Translations under genes and position numbers: made by a program
In this document: positions 8,693 through 16,802 of the stretch, piece by piece
Position numbering within the stretch: the stretch's first letter is position 1
Layout of the letters: every line of letters starts with the position of its first letter
NCBI RefSeq assembly: GCF_013283835.1
Contig: NZ_CP054052.1
Coordinates: 3,286,001-3,350,000 of the forward strand
DNA length: 64,000 nucleotides
Source of the DNA: Poseidonibacter lekithochrous
GTDB taxonomy: Bacteria > Campylobacterota > Campylobacteria > Campylobacterales > Arcobacteraceae
Direction of reading: 5' to 3'
Notes under the pieces: generated by a model
What the model was told of the DNA's origin: nothing
What the model saw: the letters and a program-made list of their open reading frames with translations, nothing else
The model's database searches: none

Positions 8693-9964
8693 CTAAACTA
8701 CCATTGCAAGAGATAGTAATACTATTAAAAGTACTGGTGGAGTAATAATAAGACCAAATTTACTATATTGAGCAAATGAAATATTCACACCTTTTTTAGA
8801 TAAAACATGTAACCAAAGTAAAGTAGCTAATGAACCAAATGGTGTCATCTTAGGCCCTAAGTTACATCCAATGATATTTGCATAAGCAAGTGCTTGATTT
8901 ACATTTTCACCCATATTGTCTAAAGCTATATCCATAATCATAACAGTTGGCATATTATTCATAATAGCAGATAAAAAGGCTGATAAGAAACCAGTTCCAA
9001 CAATTGCAAGAGTATCACCTCTCCCAGATAAATCTTGTAACACTACTGTTAAATAATCCGTAAGTCCCGCATTTTTAAGTCCATAAACAACTATATATAA
9101 TCCAATACTAAACCATACTACTTGCCAAGGAGCTTCTTTGATAATGTGTTTTGGTTCTACTGTTTTAAATGCTGTTGCAATTACTAAGAAGATAACTCCT
9201 CCTCCAAGTGCAAACACTGCAACTGGTAAATCATAAGCATCTCCTACAAAGTATCCAGCTAAAAGTACTGCTAAAAATACCCAAGATAGTTTGAATAGTG
9301 TTTTATTTTTAATAGCAGATTCTGGCTCTTTTAATAATGAGATATCAACTTGTTTTGGAATATCTTTTCTTAAAAGCAACCATAAAAAAGCAATAGAAGC
9401 TAGTACACTTATAATATAAGGAATTAACATATTTGATATATACTCAGAGAATCCAATATCAAAATAATTAGCTGTTACAATATTTGTAAGGTTTGAGAAT
9501 ACTAAAGGTAATGAAGCACTATCAGAAATAAACCCACCTGCTAGTAAAAAAGCAATGATTGATTTCATATTTAGTTTTAAAATTCTCATTTTTGCAAGTA
9601 AAATTGGAGTTAAAATAAGTGCTGCTCCATCATTTGCAAATAAAGCAGAGACAAAGGCTCCTAATAAAATAGAATAAATAAACATCTTCATTCCCGAACC
9701 ATTTGAAAACTTTGCCATTTTAAGTGCACACCATTCAAAGAATCCAATTTCATCTAAAACCATAGATAAAATGATAATTCCAATAAACGATAAAGTTGCA
9801 TCCCAAACTATATCTGTAACTATTAATACATCTGAAAAACTAACAACTCCTAAAACTAAAGCAACAATTGCCCCAATAACAGCTGTTGTTCCTATTTGTA
9901 AATCTTTTGGTTGCCAGATTACAAAAATAAGTGTAATAATAAAAATTGCACTTGCTAATATCAT
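8693..9964 (-). CDS. arsB: Arsenite efflux permease ArsB
   Basis: 423 residues (E. coli ArsB has 429), about twelve predicted helices, and family segments such as ALFANDGAALILTPI near residue 110-125 and MNNMPTVMIMDIALD late in the protein. It is the inner-membrane arsenite carrier of the ArsB type, not the unrelated Acr3. It works alone as an antiporter or with ArsA, encoded 2.6 kb downstream in a separate unit. AGGAA lies 6 nt before the ATG. An ArsR box (9992-10007) overlaps the promoter region, so expression is expected to be arsenite-inducible. Confidence 0.93.
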   Translation of the reverse strand: MILASAIFIITLIFVIWQPKDLQIGTTAVIGAIVALVLGVVSFSDVLIVTDIVWDATLSFIGIIILSMVLDEIGFFEWCALKMAKFSNGSGMKMFIYSILLGAFVSALFANDGAALILTPILLAKMRILKLNMKSIIAFLLAGGFISDSASLPLVFSNLTNIVTANYFDIGFSEYISNMLIPYIISVLASIAFLWLLLRKDIPKQVDISLLKEPESAIKNKTLFKLSWVFLAVLLAGYFVGDAYDLPVAVFALGGGVIFLVIATAFKTVEPKHIIKEAPWQVVWFSIGLYIVVYGLKNAGLTDYLTVVLQDLSGRGDTLAIVGTGFLSAFLSAIMNNMPTVMIMDIALDNMGENVNQALAYANIIGCNLGPKMTPFGSLATLLWLHVLSKKGVNISFAQYSKFGLIITPPVLLIVLLSLAMVV

Positions 9965-9991
9965 ATTTTTTCCTAAATTCTATTTTTATAT

Positions 9992-10007
9992 ATCAAGATA
10001 TGTTGAT
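9992..10007 (-). promoter_or_regulatory. ArsR operator before arsB-mntP
   Basis: ATCAA (9992-9996), six bases, TTGAT (10003-10007) is the ATCAA-N6-TTGAT box described for ArsR/SmtB repressors. It lies 28 bp upstream of the arsB start, overlapping the likely -10 (GATATATAAA on the minus strand). The same box occurs before arsR. Confidence 0.8.
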
Positions 10008-10017
10008 ATATTTTAAT

Positions 10018-10042
10018 AAAAAAAAGTAACCTTTTGGTTACT
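10018..10042 (-). terminator. Rho-independent terminator after the GGCT gene
   Basis: A 7-bp perfect stem, AGTAACC with GGTTACT (10025-10031 and 10036-10042), and a TTTT loop in the plus-strand reading. On the minus strand the stem is followed by a run of seven T. The stop codon of the cyclotransferase-like gene lies within the stem. It separates arsR-GGCT from arsB-mntP. Confidence 0.88.
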
Positions 10043-10391
10043 CTTCTTCCATTTCTATTACTGCTTTTTTCAAAGTATAAATATATGTATCCACTTCAAA
10101 TTCATCATGTCGCTCAACTGTCACAGGTGTTCTTTGAAACTCTGCACCTTCAAACTCATCTAAATAATCCCAATGATTAATTAGATTTGAAGAGTAGAAT
10201 AAATATCCATGAATTGTATCTCTTTGATCATCTAGTCTAATTCCTGGATAACCCATACCTGCTGACCATCCAGCATCTACAAGTTTTCCTCTAACAGTTG
10301 CAGGAACAAACTTACCTACAATCTCTTCTAACACATGTCCATTTGGACAATTTGGCATCAATGTACCATATACAAAAAGTGTTTCAGTCAT
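10038..10391 (-). CDS. Gamma-glutamylcyclotransferase-like (AIG2/GGCT fold) protein
   Basis: 117 residues with the GGCT-fold signature: LFVYGTLM near the N-terminus (substrate-binding loop), then GYLFYSS and LDEFEGAEFQRTPV containing the conserved acidic catalytic residue. Family members act on gamma-glutamyl-amines or gamma-glutamyl peptides including glutathione derivatives; several bacterial members have no proven substrate. The ATG overlaps the arsR stop by one base (TAATG), so it is made together with the arsenic repressor and should be arsenite-controlled. A role in thiol or arsenic-thiol turnover is an inference from this location only. Confidence 0.82.
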   Translation of the reverse strand: MTETLFVYGTLMPNCPNGHVLEEIVGKFVPATVRGKLVDAGWSAGMGYPGIRLDDQRDTIHGYLFYSSNLINHWDYLDEFEGAEFQRTPVTVERHDEFEVDTYIYTLKKAVIEMEEE

Positions 10392-10699
10392 TATGTATTA
10401 CAAGCCTTTATTATATTTGGTAATTCAATTTCTAGTGTCATTATCTCTTTTAAAGCCTGAGTTCTAAACTCATCAAGGGGAGCACGTACAGAATAATAAG
10501 CCCATCGCCCTTCCCTATCAACTCTTAAAAAGCCAGCCTCTTTTAGAATTTTTAAATGACGTGAAAGTCTAGATTGAATCATATCAAAAGAGTGTTCTAA
10601 GTCACATACGCAACATTTTCCATGAATATACATAAATTTCAATAGTTTTACTCTTGTTTCATCATTAAGTGCTGAAACAGATTTTAGAAATATATCCAA
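10391..10699 (-). CDS. arsR: ArsR family arsenite-responsive repressor
   Basis: 102 residues from the TTG at 10699. The As(III)-binding cysteines are in GKCCVCDLEHS and the recognition helix in SRLSRHLKILKEAGFLRV. The frame is open back to an ATG at 10762, but that codon cannot be used: a promoter with -35 TTGATA (10762-10767) and -10 TATACT (10739-10744) places the transcription start at about 10732, downstream of it. AAAAAAGGAG lies 5 nt before the TTG, which gives the usual ArsR N-terminus (DIFLKSVSALNDETRVKLL). Translationally coupled to the GGCT-like gene. It probably represses itself and arsB-mntP through the two ATCAA-N6-TTGAT boxes. Confidence 0.9.
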   Translation of the reverse strand: MDIFLKSVSALNDETRVKLLKFMYIHGKCCVCDLEHSFDMIQSRLSRHLKILKEAGFLRVDREGRWAYYSVRAPLDEFRTQALKEIMTLEIELPNIIKACNT

Positions 10700-10738
10700 G
10701 AAAACTCCTTTTTTAATATTGTATTTTTTATTTGTGGA

Positions 10739-10778
10739 AGTATATCCAAAAAAGTTTAACATATCAAGATATCTTGAT
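10739..10778 (-). promoter_or_regulatory. arsR promoter with overlapping ArsR operator
   Basis: The sequence at 10763-10778 is a perfect 16-bp palindrome, ATCAAGATATCTTGAT, matching the ArsR box ATCAA-N6-TTGAT. On the minus strand its right part provides the -35 TTGATA (10762-10767), followed by 17 bp and the -10 TATACT (10739-10744). Bound ArsR would block RNA polymerase directly. Confidence 0.85.
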
Positions 10779-10792
10779 GTATTATTTTTATT

Positions 10793-11473
10793 TTATTCTT
10801 TATCTTTTTGGAAAGATTCTAATCCAAACTCTTTATTTTTGTATCTTTTCAATAAATCATCCCTATAAAATGGCGATAATTCAGGAACTTCAAGTATCTC
10901 TTTTATCTGCTCTTGATTCTCTTTTGCATTATAATAACACTTATTAATATATTCAATATTTAGATTTTCATGTTTTCTTATTTGTAGTTTGAACTCATCT
11001 TCTTTACAGATTTTACCTTCTTTTATAACTCTTAGATAAAATCCACTTCGCCCTTCTTTTACTATAAGAGCTGTTAGTTTTTTAATACCTAAAATAGAAG
11101 AGATTATCCAACAAGGTTGTCTTGGTTGTGACACTTCAAAAACAGCTTCCCCACAAGAGAATCTATCTCCTAAACAAATATCTTTATCATCACAATCTAA
11201 AAGTGTTATATTTTCACCTAAAGCACAAGTTGGAAGATTTATATTATGTTTTTCTTTGAAAAAATCATAAGAGCCTTGAGTAAATACACATAAAGCTCTT
11301 TGAACTCCTCCATGTACTTCTTTATCACTTTGATTATCCTCTTCTAATCCTTGAAAATTAACATACTGTGAACCATTTATTGGCTGTTTTTTATATGAAG
11401 TTTTATATGTTTTATTTTTCTTTTGTAGCTGTTCTTCCAAGCCTGTATAAATCTCTTTTATTTTATATGTCAT
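10793..11473 (-). CDS. MOSC domain protein, YiiM-like
   Basis: 226 residues. The MOSC core spans about residues 30-165 with DKEVHGGVQRALCVF, ALGENITL and the conserved cysteine in SQPRQPCWIISSILG, the cysteine expected to coordinate sulfur or molybdenum-cofactor ligand in MOSC proteins. The length and arrangement resemble YiiM, which detoxifies N-hydroxylated base analogues using Moco. The family contains several activities, so the substrate is unknown. The start lies three bases after the lrgB stop, making it the third gene of lrgA-lrgB-MOSC. Confidence 0.85.
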   Translation of the reverse strand: MTYKIKEIYTGLEEQLQKKNKTYKTSYKKQPINGSQYVNFQGLEEDNQSDKEVHGGVQRALCVFTQGSYDFFKEKHNINLPTCALGENITLLDCDDKDICLGDRFSCGEAVFEVSQPRQPCWIISSILGIKKLTALIVKEGRSGFYLRVIKEGKICKEDEFKLQIRKHENLNIEYINKCYYNAKENQEQIKEILEVPELSPFYRDDLLKRYKNKEFGLESFQKDKE

Positions 11474-11476
11474 TAT

Positions 11477-12193
11477 CTAACCTTTTAAAAACTGAATAAT
11501 TAGGGGCAAAAATATTGCTGTAAATATACCACTTAATCCCATGGCTAAAGCTGAGAAAGCTGCTGCCTTTTCACTTATCTCAATAGCTCTTGCAGTTCCT
11601 ATTCCATGCGATATAAGTCCAAGAGCAAAACCTTTTGAAGTATCGTGTTTAATTTTTAAAAGTTTAAAAATACTTGTTCCTAATAGGGCTCCAATAACTC
11701 CAGTGATAATTACAAAACCAACTGCAAGTGAAGGGATAGCTCCTATTTGCTCAGATGTTATAATAGCAATTGGTGCAGTAATTGACTTCGTTGTCATTGA
11801 TAATATAGTAGTAAGTTGTGCATCTAAAGCCCATAATAAAATTACTGCTATTACAATTGAGAATACTCCTGCAACAATTAATGTAATCATAATAGGTATA
11901 AAAAGTGATTTTATATATTTTAGATTATTGTACAAAGGAAGAGCAAGTGCTACAGTTGCAGGGCCTAAAAAGAAATGAATAATCTCTACACCTTTAAAAT
12001 ACTCTTCATATGAAACTCCACTTATAAATAAAACACTCATAATAATTGTGTATGCAACAATGATTGGTTGTAATAAAGTATGTTTATTACACTTTTCATA
12101 AATTATAATTCCTAGTTTAAAAGCCCCTAAAGTTAAGATCAGCCAAATAAGAGGAGTTTGATTTATATAGTTTATTAATGCCTCAAAATTCAT
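11477..12193 (-). CDS. lrgB: LrgB/CidB/YohK family membrane protein
   Basis: 238 residues, seven or eight predicted helices, with the conserved C-terminal half typical of LrgB (MTTKSITAPIAIITSEQIGA, then LGLISHGIGTARAIE and ALAMGLSGIFTA). With LrgA it forms a two-component inner-membrane system historically described as holin/antiholin-like and in some bacteria shown to carry pyruvate or related small acids. Its ATG overlaps the lrgA stop (ATGA). The divergent YheO-type regulator and the shared promoter element suggest specific control. Confidence 0.9.
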   Translation of the reverse strand: MNFEALINYINQTPLIWLILTLGAFKLGIIIYEKCNKHTLLQPIIVAYTIIMSVLFISGVSYEEYFKGVEIIHFFLGPATVALALPLYNNLKYIKSLFIPIMITLIVAGVFSIVIAVILLWALDAQLTTILSMTTKSITAPIAIITSEQIGAIPSLAVGFVIITGVIGALLGTSIFKLLKIKHDTSKGFALGLISHGIGTARAIEISEKAAAFSALAMGLSGIFTAIFLPLIIQFLKG

Positions 12194-12540
12194 TTTTTAC
12201 TCTCCTGCTTAATTGTTAAATAATCCATAAGTTTTGCAGAAAATGCTAAAGCAACTATCGTTCCTATAAATAGAGATATAAAAATAGCCCAAAACTCTTT
12301 TGAGATAATATCTACTTGAGTAATAATTCCCATTGCTGCTGGAATAAATAAAAGTGGTAAATATCTTAAGTGTAAAAACACAGCAGAATCTAAACTTGGG
12401 AAACTTGATTTTCTAATCATTAAAAAAATCAACATCAAAACCATTCCAATAACAGGCCCAGGAACTAATAACTCAAATAATGTAGTTATACATTCCCCTA
12501 TAAATTGGAATATTAATAGTGTAATAATACCTTTTAACAT
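12190..12540 (-). CDS. lrgA: LrgA/CidA/YohJ family membrane protein
   Basis: About 116 residues with four predicted helices and the family segments FQFIGECITTLFELLVPGPV and LFIPAAMGI. It partners LrgB, whose start codon it overlaps. There are two close in-frame ATGs (12546 and 12540). The ribosome binding site AAGGA ends one base before the first and seven bases before the second, so the second is preferred. A near-perfect promoter lies upstream (TTGACA at 12588-12593, 18 bp, TATAAT at 12564-12569). Confidence 0.88.
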   Translation of the reverse strand: MLKGIITLLIFQFIGECITTLFELLVPGPVIGMVLMLIFLMIRKSSFPSLDSAVFLHLRYLPLLFIPAAMGIITQVDIISKEFWAIFISLFIGTIVALAFSAKLMDYLTIKQESKK

Positions 12541-12578
12541 ATACATATCCTTAAAAAAAAGAGATTATACTTAAGTTG

Positions 12579-12623
12579 TAGACATTTTGTCAATTAATTG
12601 TATTAAATAGACTTTTTGTATTT
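12579..12623. promoter_or_regulatory. 45-bp regulatory element, copy A (lrgA / YheO-type regulator)
   Basis: The element carries TAGACATTTTGT (12579-12590) and TAGACTTTTTGT (12608-12619) as direct repeats 29 bp apart, joined by CAATTAATT. It differs from copy B at 17693-17737 in only two of 45 positions. It overlaps the leftward -35 TTGACA of lrgA (12588-12593) and the rightward -35 TTGTAT (12616-12621, -10 TATGAT at 12639-12644). The divergently encoded YheO-type protein is the obvious candidate for binding it; that is inference. Confidence 0.75.
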
Positions 12624-12650
12624 TAATCATCTTTATTGTATGATTTTTTT

Positions 12651-13259
12651 ATGAATAAACAATTAGAAACTTTTACCCCTTTATGTGATGCCATTGGAAA
12701 ACTTTTTTATCCAAATGTTGAAGTAGTACTTCATGATTTAGAAACTCAAAAATTAGTACATATTGTAAATGCCTTTTCAAAAAGAGAAATTGGCGATAAA
12801 ATGATAAATGATGTAAAAGATATAAACTCTTTAAAAGAGGATATTGTAGGGCCATACAATAAAACAAATATTGATGGTAAAAAACTAAAAACTGTATCTA
12901 CAATACTTCGAGATACTAATAAAAAAGCTATTGGTATTATCTGTATAAACTTTAAAATTGAAGTATTTGAAACTATGTATGATAGTCTAAAAATGCTTTT
13001 AAATATTGAAGAAAATGAAGAACAACCACAAGCTTTATTTTCCCAAGACTGGAAAGAACATACACATAGTACAATCAATAAATATTTAGAAACAAATGAT
13101 TTAATTTTAGAAGAGTTAAAAATAAAAGAGAAAAAAGAGCTTATTATCTATCTAAATAATGAAGGTATTTTCTCAATTAGAAATGTAGTCACATATCTAT
13201 GTGAAGTTTTAGATATATCAAGAGCTACAATTTATAAGTGGTTAAAAGAGATTAAATAG
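12651..13259 (+). CDS. YheO-type transcriptional regulator (PAS_6 + HTH_22)
   Basis: About 202 residues from the ATG at 12651. The N-terminal PAS-like domain (about 5-115: ETFTPLCDAIGKLFYPNVEV, later KKAIGIICINF) and the C-terminal HTH (NEGIFSIRNVVTYLCEVL, then ISRATIYKWLKEI) are those of the YheO family. The frame extends upstream to a TTG at 12636, but the -10 TATGAT at 12639-12644 overlaps that region. The transcript should therefore begin at about 12650-12651, at the ATG itself, with no ribosome binding site: a probable leaderless mRNA. It is divergent from lrgAB-MOSC and shares a regulatory element with that unit. The ligand is unknown. Confidence 0.85.
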   Translation: MNKQLETFTPLCDAIGKLFYPNVEVVLHDLETQKLVHIVNAFSKREIGDKMINDVKDINSLKEDIVGPYNKTNIDGKKLKTVSTILRDTNKKAIGIICINFKIEVFETMYDSLKMLLNIEENEEQPQALFSQDWKEHTHSTINKYLETNDLILEELKIKEKKELIIYLNNEGIFSIRNVVTYLCEVLDISRATIYKWLKEIK

Positions 13260-13283
13260 AAGATAAACTTTTATTTATCTTCT
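13258..13283. terminator. Bidirectional hairpin between convergent genes
   Basis: A perfect 10-bp stem, AGAAGATAAA with TTTATCTTCT, and a 6-nt loop. It overlaps the stop codons of the YheO-type gene (plus) and of the cadherin/FISUMP lipoprotein gene (minus). The T-runs on either side are short, so termination strength is uncertain. Confidence 0.55.
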
Positions 13284-16200
13284 TAGTCTTCTATACATCT
13301 AACAGAACCACCAAAAGCTCTAGTTAAACTACTATCAGGTGCAGCAGTTCCAGAAGAAACTCTAAGATACTTAGCTTCAGTTGTACCATTAGGTGTGTTA
13401 TACCATAAGTAAACAATTGAACCTACATTTTGCATTGTTCCATCATCTTTTCTAAATCCTGCTACTGGTAATTTTAAGAAATTAGAAAAGGCTGTTGCAT
13501 TATTACTTACACCTTGACTAGTAGTTTCAGAAATAACTTCAGCTTGAGTTGGAACTCTAAATCCAACTGGACAAACATCTGTATATGTTGCTCCTGAAAC
13601 TCCATTTACATTTCCAGTAATTTGATTCCATCTAGCAACTCTTAATGCTCCTGAAGTATCACCAGTACCCCATTCTGCTGGGGTAATATATTCATTACTT
13701 GTATCATCGTTATAAGCTATTGTTGTAGCAGTTGTTGTACTAGTTTGTTTTTCATGTCCATCAGCTAATCTACCCCATTGGAAATAATCCCCATAACAAT
13801 TAAGATCATTAGAAGCAGAACATACTTGAGATGCTCCAATATTTCTATCCAGCCATTTTTTTGTAGTATATGGTGATGTGACTATTATATAATTAATACT
13901 ATTATGAGAAATTGATGTAGATTTAACTGTAACTGTAATTGTATCTACTGATTTTTCACCATTCGAATCTGTTCCTATAAGTGATAAGTAGTGAATACCT
14001 ACAGCAAAATCACTTTTTACTAAAGATTGAGCTGATCCAAGAGGAGTATTACCGTCCCTCCACTCATAAGAAGTAAAACCAGCAGTAGCTGTTAAAGTAA
14101 CTGTTGCCCCTTGATATACAATTTGATCAGTTCCTGCATCAATTGTAGTACTTGTATTTGTACTTGTATGTTGGATACATCTAATAGGATAGGCATTAAC
14201 TAAATTTGTTGATGTATTTTCACTAGCTGTTGTTCCATCGTAATTAATACTACTTGCATTACCACCACTAACACTTGATGACCATAAATATCCAAAGCCA
14301 TCACTTACAGGAGTTCCACTATTATTTCTATAACCAGAAGTTGGTAATTTTAAAAAGTTTTGAAAAGCTGTTGCACTATTTATTACTTCTATTGTACCAT
14401 TGCTATTTGTATCTGTATCAGCGATTGAATCATCTAAAGTTTCTGCTTTTATTTCGGCAACACTTGGCATTCTATACCCACTTGGACAAACTATATTATT
14501 TGTTGCAGAATCTCCATTTGTTTGTGACCATAAAATATTTCTTATATTTCCATTATCATCAATATCATCTGTATCTTGTGTACTATTAGTTAACCAATCC
14601 ATAGGAGAAGAACTATTTGTAATAAAATTAGAACCTGAACTTATTATATTTGTAGCTCTTGTAGCACTATTTGTACTTGAAGATAATTGATGTCCATCTC
14701 TTAATCTTCCCCATTGATAAAGATTACCATAACAAGCTGTATCACCTGAAGAAGTACAAACTTGTGTAGCTCCAATATTTCTATCTAACCAAAATCTTCC
14801 TGTAATTTGAGAGATTATAAATTTATATGGTAAAGAGTTAAATGTAAGATTTTCATTTACATCTGTTAAACCTAAAGTATAAATTTGTGTATCACTATTA
14901 CTTTGAGTATCTGTTGCTGTTACAGTAATAGAAAAAGAAGTTTTAGTAGGAGTTGCTTCAAAATCTGGATATAACTTAAAAGTTACAACTCCAGAACTTG
15001 AGTTTATTGAGAAAGTATCATTATCTGTTACTCCTGCACCTAAAGAATATGCAATAGTACTTGCATCAGTTGCACTTGCTGTAAATGCAGTTTTTTGATT
15101 CTCTGCAGCACTTGGAGTAAAAGAACCTGTAAATACAGGAGGATTTTCATCTACATCATTTACATTTACCGTATATGCTTGACTTGAAGTATTACTTAAA
15201 CTATCCGTAGCTGTTACAGTAATAGTATATGAAGTCTTAGTTGGTAATGCTTCATAATTTGGAGCAGAATTAAAAGTTATAGCACCAGAACTTGAATTAA
15301 TAGAGAAACTATTATTTTCAGTAACTCCACTTGTTAATGAATAAGTAATTGTACTTGCATCTGTAACACTAATTGCTGAAACACTTGTTTGATTTTCATC
15401 TCCACTTATTACATAGGGAGCATTAAATACAGGAGCATTTTCATCTACATCAGAAATTGTAATTGTATAAACCTGAGTAGATGAATAAGCTAAACTATCT
15501 GTTGCTGTTACTGTAATAGAATATGATGCTTTTATCTCAAAATTTGGTGCCACTTTAAATGTAATAACACCTGAACTTGAGTTAACATTAAAATCATCAT
15601 TATCTGTTACTCCTGAACCTAAAGAATATGTAACAGTATTTAGATCCGTGGTATTTGCAGTAGTTGCTGATGTTTGATTTTCTGCTACAGTAGCAGTAAA
15701 TGAACCTGTAAATACTGGTGCATCATCATCAATATTTGTGATACCTAAAGTGTAAACTTGTGTTGATACATTTGATAAACTGTCCGTTGCTGTAACTGTA
15801 ATAGAATATGATGTTTTTGTCTCATAATCGGGAGCTGTATTAAAAATAACAACACCAGAAGTAGAATTTATAGAAAAATCATTATTATCTGTAACTCCAG
15901 CAGATAAAGAGTATGTAATAGTATTAGAATCTGTTGCACTAGCTGTAAATGCTGACGTTTGATTTTCCAAAGCACTAGGAGTAAAAGAACCCACGAAAAC
16001 CGGTGCATCATCATCTACATTACTAATATTAATAGTATAAACTGTATCAGAAGTATAACTTAAGCCATCAGTTGCATGTACTGTAATCGTATATTGTGTT
16101 TTTGTTTCATAATCAGGAGCAACTTTAAAAGTAACCACAGCTGTTGAAGAATCAATATTAAAATCATCATTATCATTAGTAGCAGCTAATGAATAAGTTA

Positions 16201-16654
16201 AAGTACTTGTACTATTAATACTAGCAGTTATTGCACCACTCTGGTTTTCAGCTACATTAAATGTATTAGGATCATTTAAGTCTGTAATATTAATTGTATA
16301 TACAATATCAGAATTAAAAGCTAAACCATCTGTTGCATGCACAGTAACCTTATATTGTGTTTTAATTTCATAATTTGGCGCTACTTTAAAAGTAACTACT
16401 GCTGTTGATGCATTTATATTAAAATCATTATTATCTGTAATTCCTGAAGCAAGAGAATAAGTTAAAGTATTGGTATGATTTACAGTTGCCGTTACAGCAC
16501 TAGTTTGATTCTCAAGTACACTAAAAGTGTATGGGTCAGAAGGAGTACTAGAAGATCCTCCACCTGAAACTCCTCCACCTCCACATCCAATTAGAGTAAA
16601 TGTTAATAACAAAGTAGAGAAAAATAATTTATATATATTTATGAATTTTAGCAT
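13283..16654 (-). CDS. Surface lipoprotein with six cadherin-like domains and two FISUMP domains
   Basis: 1,123 residues. The signal peptide ends in a lipobox, LIGC with Cys24, followed by a Gly/Ser-rich linker, so it is a lipoprotein. Six repeats of about 90-95 residues (residues about 40-610) share the pattern ENQTS...Y-S-L...DNDDFNI...VVTFKVAPDYE...YTITVTATD...VYTI, which is a cadherin-like fold. Two Fib_succ_major (FISUMP) domains follow, each beginning with a WLDRNIGA-Q-VC segment and CYG-YQWGR, separated by a PKD/Ig-like domain (about 810-890). FISUMP domains occur in surface proteins of unproven binding function. It is expected in the outer membrane. The ribosome binding site is weak (AGG at 9 nt). 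It appears monocistronic. Confidence 0.85.
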   Translation of the reverse strand: MLKFINIYKLFFSTLLLTFTLIGCGGGGVSGGGSSSTPSDPYTFSVLENQTSAVTATVNHTNTLTYSLASGITDNNDFNINASTAVVTFKVAPNYEIKTQYKVTVHATDGLAFNSDIVYTINITDLNDPNTFNVAENQSGAITASINSTSTLTYSLAATNDNDDFNIDSSTAVVTFKVAPDYETKTQYTITVHATDGLSYTSDTVYTINISNVDDDAPVFVGSFTPSALENQTSAFTASATDSNTITYSLSAGVTDNNDFSINSTSGVVIFNTAPDYETKTSYSITVTATDSLSNVSTQVYTLGITNIDDDAPVFTGSFTATVAENQTSATTANTTDLNTVTYSLGSGVTDNDDFNVNSSSGVITFKVAPNFEIKASYSITVTATDSLAYSSTQVYTITISDVDENAPVFNAPYVISGDENQTSVSAISVTDASTITYSLTSGVTENNSFSINSSSGAITFNSAPNYEALPTKTSYTITVTATDSLSNTSSQAYTVNVNDVDENPPVFTGSFTPSAAENQKTAFTASATDASTIAYSLGAGVTDNDTFSINSSSGVVTFKLYPDFEATPTKTSFSITVTATDTQSNSDTQIYTLGLTDVNENLTFNSLPYKFIISQITGRFWLDRNIGATQVCTSSGDTACYGNLYQWGRLRDGHQLSSSTNSATRATNIISSGSNFITNSSSPMDWLTNSTQDTDDIDDNGNIRNILWSQTNGDSATNNIVCPSGYRMPSVAEIKAETLDDSIADTDTNSNGTIEVINSATAFQNFLKLPTSGYRNNSGTPVSDGFGYLWSSSVSGGNASSINYDGTTASENTSTNLVNAYPIRCIQHTSTNTSTTIDAGTDQIVYQGATVTLTATAGFTSYEWRDGNTPLGSAQSLVKSDFAVGIHYLSLIGTDSNGEKSVDTITVTVKSTSISHNSINYIIVTSPYTTKKWLDRNIGASQVCSASNDLNCYGDYFQWGRLADGHEKQTSTTTATTIAYNDDTSNEYITPAEWGTGDTSGALRVARWNQITGNVNGVSGATYTDVCPVGFRVPTQAEVISETTSQGVSNNATAFSNFLKLPVAGFRKDDGTMQNVGSIVYLWYNTPNGTTEAKYLRVSSGTAAPDSSLTRAFGGSVRCIED

Positions 16655-16777
16655 ATTGTAAGACCTGTCAATTTAATTAGAAAGATTATACTATTATATA
16701 CTTTAATAGAATTTATCGTTATGTTAGATATTAATTACATGATTGTTTCATATGGAGAAAATACTCTCCAATATGAT

Positions 16778-16796
16778 AAAAAAAGCTTAAAAGCTT
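16778..16796 (-). terminator. Probable terminator after the beta-hydroxyacid dehydrogenase
   Basis: Inverted AAGCTT repeats (16783-16788 and 16791-16796) are followed on the minus strand by seven T, eight bases past the stop of the upstream dehydrogenase gene. The stem is only 6 bp with a very small loop, so it may fold with a wider loop. Confidence 0.55.
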
Positions 16797-16802
16797 CTCT
16801 TT

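Noticed and set aside
10700-10762. N-terminal extension of ArsR from the ATG at 10762
   Set aside because: The promoter -10 lies downstream of that ATG, and a strong ribosome binding site serves the TTG at 10699.
12636-12650. TTG start of the YheO-type regulator at 12636
   Set aside because: It overlaps the -10 hexamer TATGAT and would not be transcribed.
16753-16770. TGGAGA / TCTCCA inverted repeat upstream of the terminator region
   Set aside because: Six-bp stem without a T-run or nearby start; no function can be supported.
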